Assembly: GCA_013396525.1 (NCBI GenBank) | Contig: VWYX01000730.1 | Span: forward strand, 369,092-433,091 | Reading direction: 5' to 3' | Origin: Chaetorhynchus papuensis | Taxonomy: Eukaryota > Chordata > Aves > Passeriformes > Rhipiduridae | DNA length: 64,000 nucleotides | In this document: one piece after another, positions 56,701 through 64,000 of the stretch | How positions within the stretch are numbered: position 1 is the stretch's first letter | Layout: every line of letters begins with the position of its first letter | Translations under genes and position numbers: made by a program | Notes under the pieces: model-generated | Databases searched by the model: none | Told to the model about the DNA's origin: nothing | Seen by the model: only the letters and a program-made list of their open reading frames with translations

Positions 56701-59700
56701 GCTTACACAAATGGCCCTTTAGCAGAAAACCATCCCAGAGCTGTTACCAGGAAGCTACAGCATCATCACCAAATAACCTACGTTGCTCACAGAAATGCTG
56801 CAAGTTTCTGTCCAGCTCTCCATCCTGCAGAATTGATCCCACGGAGATGCCTTTCTGCCCTTTCCCCTTTTGCACTAAGATTCTCAGTCTGTTATTACTT
56901 TCTCTAAACTTTATGCAAATCTTCACCATAGTCATGCTCACTATCCAGATTTTCATCAGTTCAAGGACAGTACATCTCCCTTGAAATGTTGCCTCCACAG
57001 GAGGGGCTGGTCAATAAAAACAGGCAGAGATTACTCTCTGTGCTATTAAAGCTGCTGCCTGTCTGTGTTGTTGCTGGGGTTCACTCATCATTAATCAACC
57101 AAAACTCTGGGGAAAAAAAGAACCTAAACCAAAACAAAAGTTATATTCACATTCACACTATATCTGCTGTCTTACCCCTTTATTCCTACTGTAGTTGTGT
57201 GCTGTCTGTGGGATGTTTGTTGGAGATACTTGTGGCACAGGCATATCATCTGTATTGCTTTTCTTGTCTTTCTTTCCTCACCACGGCATGCAGCAGACTT
57301 CTTGACTTCTCCAAGACGTCTCACCACACCCCATATTGCTTACTCAAGACTAAGCAGATTCACAGTCTTTCAAACAAAAGTCACCGTTTACTTCATTCTT
57401 TCATCTTAACAAATCTTCTAATTAGCATCATATTCCCTCTTACATTAATGTTTAAAAGTCACAGGAGTAAGGAAGATTGAAGAATCATGCGGTTCATACA
57501 AAGCACTTAACTGTACTTTTTCTTCCTCAGTACTTTATTTTAATTGCATTCAATTTCAGTAAGTGTAACTGAGTTCTTAGCATACAAAATCATCAGTGCA
57601 TGCTCAAACTGCCATGCATGTTAAAAGCACAATTTAAACACCATAACAGACGTTTATGAATCAACTTCTTTTGAAGCATCATAAGGGGATGGCCTTTTTC
57701 CCCCACACATGCATTTGCTGTGAATAAATGACTATTGGAGTGGATAGAGTCCTGTAAAAACAATTTGACAGAGAAACCACTGCACACTGCTCTTGGTTTC
57801 TAATGACATGTTAAAAAAAAGTCTTGAATTGGCATAAAATAAAATTGATAGTATTAAAAAAAACCCCACACATCCTATACTTCTGTTGATGGCGTACATA
57901 TATGTCTTTGTCATTCCTGTAATCATTTCCTAAAGATTTCTGATGCTGAAAAGGCTTCTCTTAATAGCAAAGTAAGTTGAAAAGTAAGGGTATTACTTCT
58001 CCTCCTGCCCGGCACCACTGTATGAGCAAATTTACTTCCCCCACTTCACAAGAGTGTTTTATGTGTCCCCTGATGCGCCCATACCTTGCTCTGTCACTCA
58101 GCTCTAAGTCAAACTGTGCTCAGTGGGTCAGGCTGTTGCCTTTGGCGAGGTCTGGCCATTTATGGGCCATTCCACCAGTGCCTGTGGCCAGCAGACACGG
58201 TCAAAAAAACCTGAGTGATATTTGGAGGGTGCCTACTCTCATTAAGCCATTCCGGGAAAAGATTGGAGGAGTGCAGAAATCATCCTCAGTCAAAGGCTGC
58301 ATTAGTTAGAGCAAATCTCTGTTCAGGAGATCAGGTTTGTCACTCTTTAAAAAAAAAAAAAAAAGGAAAGGTGTCTACTTGGGCTGTGTTTTCAGGGAGA
58401 ACATGAGCCACACATTGCCTACCCTGGTATGCTTTGCTTATTTTTGTGTACAAAATAATATGTATTATATTTAAAAACTCAAAAGCAGTTACATTTCCAA
58501 ATCAATGCTATGTCCCATTTTGCAGAAAACCCCAACCCTTCAAGTATTCAGCTTTTAATCTCTATTTGCAGTAAGAAACTTTGAACAGACATTCCGTGTT
58601 CCAGACAGCATTTGTTGAGGCTGCACTGTAAGCCATCTGGAGTGAACCTGGGTTCTGCTCCCAGCCATCAGCTGCCTGAGATAACTAAGACTCCCTGCCT
58701 TTTGAGGCCCAGATGAATGAATTTGCTGCCATCCTTGGTGGGAGCTCAAGGTTGCAGGGATGCTTCTGAACAAGGAAGTGCTTGGTACTGTTAGTTGTAC
58801 CAGCTTGGCTAAGTGATTGAATGCAAACTTTAGCTTCTGCTCCCTTCCCAGTGGAAGGAGCCTAGCTGTTCCCCAAGAGAACACTACAATGTTATTCTGT
58901 TAACCCATCAACATGTCATTGCAACAGCAAGCTGTGAAGTTTCAGTAAAAAAACCCCTTACTCTGAAATACTGTAAATTAGAATTTCTTCCCTTAAATCT
59001 AAGTCCAAGATTTAAGGCTGATGAAGGCCTGATCCCTTGACATGCCACTGTCACCAGCTAACCATTTTCCAAGTAGCTGCATGCCAGCATTTATGCCATG
59101 TAAGACCCAGCACTGTGCTTGTGGGGGCCTCTAGTAGTGGCCCCCTTTTCTGGTGTAGCCCCTCAAAAGAGAGACTTGAAATGTTACAGCAAATTCCACA
59201 GCCACCTAGTAGCTATTGCTGAGCTGTAAAACCAGCTTCAGAGGCTGGTGAATCTGTTTGTTCTTATCCTGTAAGTGAATCATCCTCATTGCCAGGTTTA
59301 GAGAGGTGATCCTGTTTGGACATGCCAGCAGTTCCTGGTGCAGCTGCTTGCTCATGAGGTCTGACCACAGAGCTGACCAATGCTGTGCTCTGTGAGGCTT
59401 TGTTCCCTTCTGCACTTTAGATACTTAGGTCCTTGTCACAGCTTCAACACTACAATTTGGCCCAAGTGTCAAAATTCCCTTTGATCACTCTGAAACAACA
59501 GCACTGCCCAACCTGCCAGTCCAGACTAAGTCCCATAGCTGGATTTCCCAGCCTGACTCAGGCACACTGCAGCAGTTGCACAGAGAACTGCTCTCATCTT
59601 TGTACTGGTTCTCTCATGGATGTTTCCAATGTAGCTATAATTCCTTTGCCTGTCACCTATCTAAACTAATAACAGAAATCCTCTAGCTTGACGGGAACTT

Positions 59701-62700
59701 TTGCTGCCAGTCCTAACACATTTTTGCATTTTGACTTGAGGAGTTTAATGTGCCTTACAGATATTTTCTATTTGTGCAATACAGTCATCATCATCATTGG
59801 TGAAGAGCATGAAAACTCATGCCTTCTGAAAATACTTGCATTGCTGTCTTTTAGACAGCTCTGATTCAAAGTACTTCCTCGTGGCATGCCTCAGTAATGC
59901 TTGTTTAGAAGATCCCCAATGCTTCCTCACTGAGGCGGAGATGTTCATGCACAAAAGTCAGCACCTCATACCCACAGGTACTGTTTGTGTGGGTGGGGTC
60001 TGGGGTTTTTGAGTTGCCTGCCAGGTGACCTTGACACTGAATATTTATGTTTCTTATTTCATAAGCAGTTTAGGACCTATATTGACTATAAACATATTTA
60101 GTTATTCCATGTGATGCAAGAGAAAAGAACACAGAAAAAACAGAAAAATACAAGAAATAGAGGATAATGAAAGTTTTGACTCGTAGGTTCAAATGGCAAC
60201 AATAACCACCTCCAATAAAGCTCTCATAATTTCTTTTCAAAGAGGTGGTGGAAAGCAGCTTATATCAAATCAACAGATTACTCTGCTTATTTAAGATATG
60301 CAGAATGAAATTTCCCCTTTTCTCCCCCTGCAAGCAAAACTCTGAACGTGCAAAATGCTCTGGAGCAAAAGGGCTCCAGACTGGTAATGACAGGGCTACA
60401 GTTCTGAAGCAGCAGCTTCTGAACAAAGGACAGCGAGCCCTCCTGGGTTGCTTCTGGGACAGACAACAAGTGCAGCTGGCAGAGTGTAGCAGTGAGGCTG
60501 CGCAGCAGGGACTAGATGCAGGATGCTCACACAAAATACTACTCAAGTCACTCAGCTTTTCCCCTGGCTCCTCTCACTAAGTGAAAGTCGAAGAGAGCTG
60601 TGCCTTACACTGATAGATTTCTGGTTCCCATTGCTCTGGACTCCTGAGAAACAAAGCTGCTGGAATTATAAAAATAACCATATATTCAGATGTGGAGAAA
60701 GTAGATTTAATTTTTAAATTTCCATCCACAGGTAAGGGCTATGATATTTCTCCTGCAGGAAAGTACAAGGTCATTTTGCTTCACATTTCTTTTGTTTTAT
60801 TGAGAGACAATTCCACGGATCATTTAACAAAATACAAGCCAGACTCAGATAATTTCAAAGGTCTTGTTCCCTCTCTGTAAGTATCTGCATGACCATATTT
60901 AATTCAACAGAAGGAAATCCATACACACAGTTTATATTTACACATACCTTGTCATTGTAGCTCTTCCTCTCCCCTTAGCACCTGGATGCATGGTATTGTT
61001 TGTGAAGGTCCTTAGTTCTGCCTCCTTCTTGATTTACTGGGAAAAAATCCTTCTTCTTCAAGAATTACCACAGTCACAGAAATGCAAGCTCTCCTCCAAG
61101 AAAATGTCTATGTTGCTATTCTCAATCTAATGGAAGCAAAAGGAGCTGACACACTGCTGGATCCATGCAGTGAGATGAGGCTTGGATGAGAGCAGATGAG
61201 AATCCCCAAAGCAGGGAACAAGGTTGGAAACTACCTCCAAGTTAAAAGAAAGAAAAAAACCCAAACCCAGCTCAGAATTCCTTTACACGAACATCACAGG
61301 TGATAGGAACTGATGGCAGGAGAGAACAGGGAGCACCAATGGCCAATACTGGTACGAAACCTCTAGAGTTGTGAAGGTAAAAGACTGGAAGGACATGGGG
61401 TTTGCAGACTGTCAGGACTTCAGCTGTGCCCATTAAACCCATCCCCAGTGCTGCCCTTAAGAAGCCTGTAGCAATCGAGAGTGGAGTTTTGGGGCAAGCC
61501 AGGTGTGCTCAATGTCAGCATGATGTGAGCACCTAAGGAACGTGAGACCCTTTCAGGTGGTTTGTCATTCCCTATAGAAATTATTCTCGCCTATTTTACA
61601 GCTACACAAGGGATCTACACGAGGGAATCTTTTTGAAATCTGTGTTTCTCCCACCCACCCCGAATTTAAAACACCTTTGATAGTTACTCTCCTTCCAATA
61701 CCTTTATCTGAAAATGATAAGGATTGCCAGATATATTGTTGCATCTGAGCTCTGCTTATGCAAGACCCAGCAATGAGGGAGAAAGCAGGTATATTGTGTT
61801 TCTTTGGTCCTAGGATGAGCTACCAGCAGTGCAAGAGCAGTACTGGCCACTACAGGTCCCTGAGAGGTTGTGGCGGGCAAGCTATGAGACCCTCTATGGT
61901 GTGAAAACCCATTTCTGGCTATAGTATCTAAGGGTATTGCGACATTTAGATTCACACCTGCTTTCTGGCTAGGCATGGCCAGAAGAGTGGACATAGCTGA
62001 ACTGACTCTGGGTCTAACACAAAACTCTGCTCATTGTTCCAAAACGTTTAACATAATGGGGAAAATTCATCCAACTTGTCTGAAGCAAGTGGAATGAAAC
62101 GAGGAACTAAGGCTGCTAAGCAAAACCAGAGATTTCAAATAATGTATGTTACTCGTGATGTGGTCTCTGCTTAGCACTGTTCAGAGGTAGTGCACAAATG
62201 CAGCATTACTGAGAAAATGTAAACAAGATAATTTGAACATTGCTTAGCAGAGTCAGGTCCATTTTCTGAAAAAGAATCCCCAATGTATAGGTGTGCACTT
62301 AACTGGCATGTCCAGTTACTGAGACTGAACTATGCACATTAGGATGAAGCCTCTTGATGGTATTTTTTAATTGTCTTCTGACACCCAGAACTAATCTCTA
62401 ATTAGATCTATCTTTGGCCTCAAGATTTTTGCAATAAGTGCTTTTACTGATATCCACAGCTCTGCAGAGAATCAAGGTCTGCAACAGTTCTCCATTCCTC
62501 TCTCCATGCGGTATTCCTGAAAAATGGCTTTGAGTTTGACTTTTGAATGCAGTGTTCACAGAGTGCTGTTCAGCAGCCCCTTCAGTACAGAATATATAAG
62601 ATGATAGAATGAAATGAGGTTTAGCCTCTTATAGAAGGCAAACCTGAAGTTAATCCCCAACTGGTACAAAAATGAGCAGAAACCAGAAACCTTTCACAAC

Positions 62701-62841
62701 TGACAACTGAAAAGACATCCCAAAATATTAATTTTTAATTGATGCATTGTTCATTCTAGGGGTTTTTTTTAAAGGAATTCTCCTGGGAATGCCATCGATA
62801 GCGTTAAATGATACTTATTTGTATAACAACTGGTTTAGCCC

Positions 62842-62867
62842 TTTATTTATTTATTTATTTATTTATT
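62842..62867. repeat. (TTTA)n microsatellite
   Basis: About six and a half TTTA units without interruption. Confidence 0.95.
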
Positions 62868-64000
62868 ACCTGAAAATGTATTTTCTAGAGACCTTATAAC
62901 AGCATTTCTGCATTATCAGTTCATTTTGTTCTCCTCTTTCCTGGCTATATTGGCCAGGAAAAGGAACTCCCAGTCTATAACGGACAGTTTAATTCACATG
63001 TTTTACTTTGTCCACATAGAAAAATGCAATTTCTGGATCATTGAGGCATATGGATTATGAACAATACACTCCAAAAACTATCTATCCAGACAGGGATATA
63101 CTTACAAAAATCTTTTATGTCAAAGTCAGGATTTCACAACATAACACGCTAATGCAAAATCCAGTAGCACCTGAAAGATTAAGGTAGCTGCTGCTATCAC
63201 TTGCACATACTTGAAAAAGATTTAAGGAAAAAAAAAAGAGTAGTACATTCTCCAGAGAATAGCAAGTGTATTTCAAAATAAAAAACTGTGGGTTTGATTT
63301 ATTTTTTCTCTCTCTTTTTTCTTTTTTTCTATTTCTGTATTTCTGTGAGGCTTATGGTAATTCTTTTATTGTTTTTTTGGGGTTTTTTTTCAAGACTGTA
63401 GGTGCCATGTAACATATTATACACAAAGTGACTGTCCTCCCCTCCAGTGCAAGTTCAAGGTCATGTTTTCAGGCTATAGTACTGAGCACTGTTTTCTTGT
63501 GTACATATTCCCATAGTTTCATTAAAGATAGATACAATGTACAGTACTTGCCTCTGGGACAGTAATGTTTCAAATGGGAAAACCTTTACCTTAAAACAGA
63601 AGTGAAGAGGCTACAGCAGGTATAGCCACCTACGTACGAACTTCAGATCACAATTTCTAACCACTTGCCTACTGTACATAAGCATTAAAAATAGTCTTAG
63701 ACATAGGATTTTATTTATATGTGCACTTATGTCCACCTCATCCCATATTTATGTTTGGCAAGTATTTGGGAATTCAAAGGTGCAGCCCTCAGTATTTGTA
63801 TTATTAAAAAAAAGAAATGAAGCTTATCTATTCTATGAGAAAAAGAAATTCTCAAATATCAATTTCCAATTTTAAATTTAATTTCAATAGGAAAATATTA
63901 AAAATGTGCACATCTAAAATTTTCCATGTTCTGTATATACATACGTGTGTACGTATACATAGAAATACTAATGCACCACACATATTCACAAAATTTAAGT

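Larger units (their letters stand above)
53200..64000. other. Intergenic-looking region right of JMY
   Basis: No coding exon or recognised repeat family. It includes the G-rich motif at 53734, an A-run (about 58348-58363), a somewhat GC-richer stretch (about 57990-59700) without recognised content, and a (TTTA)n run at 62842. Short ORFs throughout show no family resemblance. Synteny predicts HOMER1 on the - strand further right; its 3' UTR might reach the right edge, but that is not demonstrated. Confidence 0.6.

Noticed and set aside
56986..57480. 164-codon + strand ORF
   Set aside because: Long by chance in a stop-poor pyrimidine-rich stretch; hydrophobic and Ser/Leu-rich with no family resemblance.
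1..64000. CRISPR array, tRNA, rRNA or prokaryotic operon
   Set aside because: No regularly spaced direct repeats, no cloverleaf genes and no closely packed ORFs; the sequence is intron-rich vertebrate DNA.

Overview
The window is vertebrate nuclear DNA, almost certainly from a bird. It is AT-rich, has long introns with GT/AG splice sites, and carries CR1 LINE fragments in both orientations plus avian-type endogenous retrovirus LTRs. The LTR families look passerine-like to me, but that is from memory of such repeats and not a search.

One protein-coding gene is recognisable: JMY (junction-mediating and regulatory protein, a p53/p300 cofactor and actin nucleator), on the + strand. Ten consecutive coding exons lie between 6657 and 46328 and join in frame into 672 codons plus a stop. 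They cover the central JMY/WHAMM-specific region, the long coiled coil, the polyproline tract, three WH2 actin-binding motifs and the connector/acidic tail ending in DWEN. The large first exon (roughly the first 300 residues), the promoter and the 5' UTR lie to the left of the window.

Layout: 1-6656 is the end of intron 1, with a diverged retroelement fragment and two antisense CR1 pieces. 6657-7382 holds two exons split by a 427-bp intron. 7383-21261 is a 13.9-kb intron with an unexplained 144-codon ORF, an LTR and a 35-N gap. 21262-32827 holds four exons, a locally duplicated block, a CR1, a second LTR of the same family and a possible cassette exon at 29728-29808. 32828-39884 is a repeat-rich intron where a complete solo LTR sits inside a CR1, with a perfect 5-bp target duplication. 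39885-46328 holds the last four exons. From 46329 to about 53.1 or 53.2 kb is the probable long 3' UTR. The last 10.8 kb is intergenic in appearance. From known synteny (JMY and HOMER1 convergent in mammals; the block is Z-linked in birds) the next gene to the right should be HOMER1 on the - strand, but no HOMER1 coding exon is visible.

No tRNA, rRNA, CRISPR array or prokaryotic-type system was seen. The most interesting leads are the frame-preserving candidate cassette exon, the 162-bp perfect repeat inside an otherwise diverged duplication (likely assembly error or gene conversion), the LTR nested in a CR1, same-orientation LTRs flanking two coding exons, and strong hairpin and G-quadruplex motifs near the 3' end of the gene.
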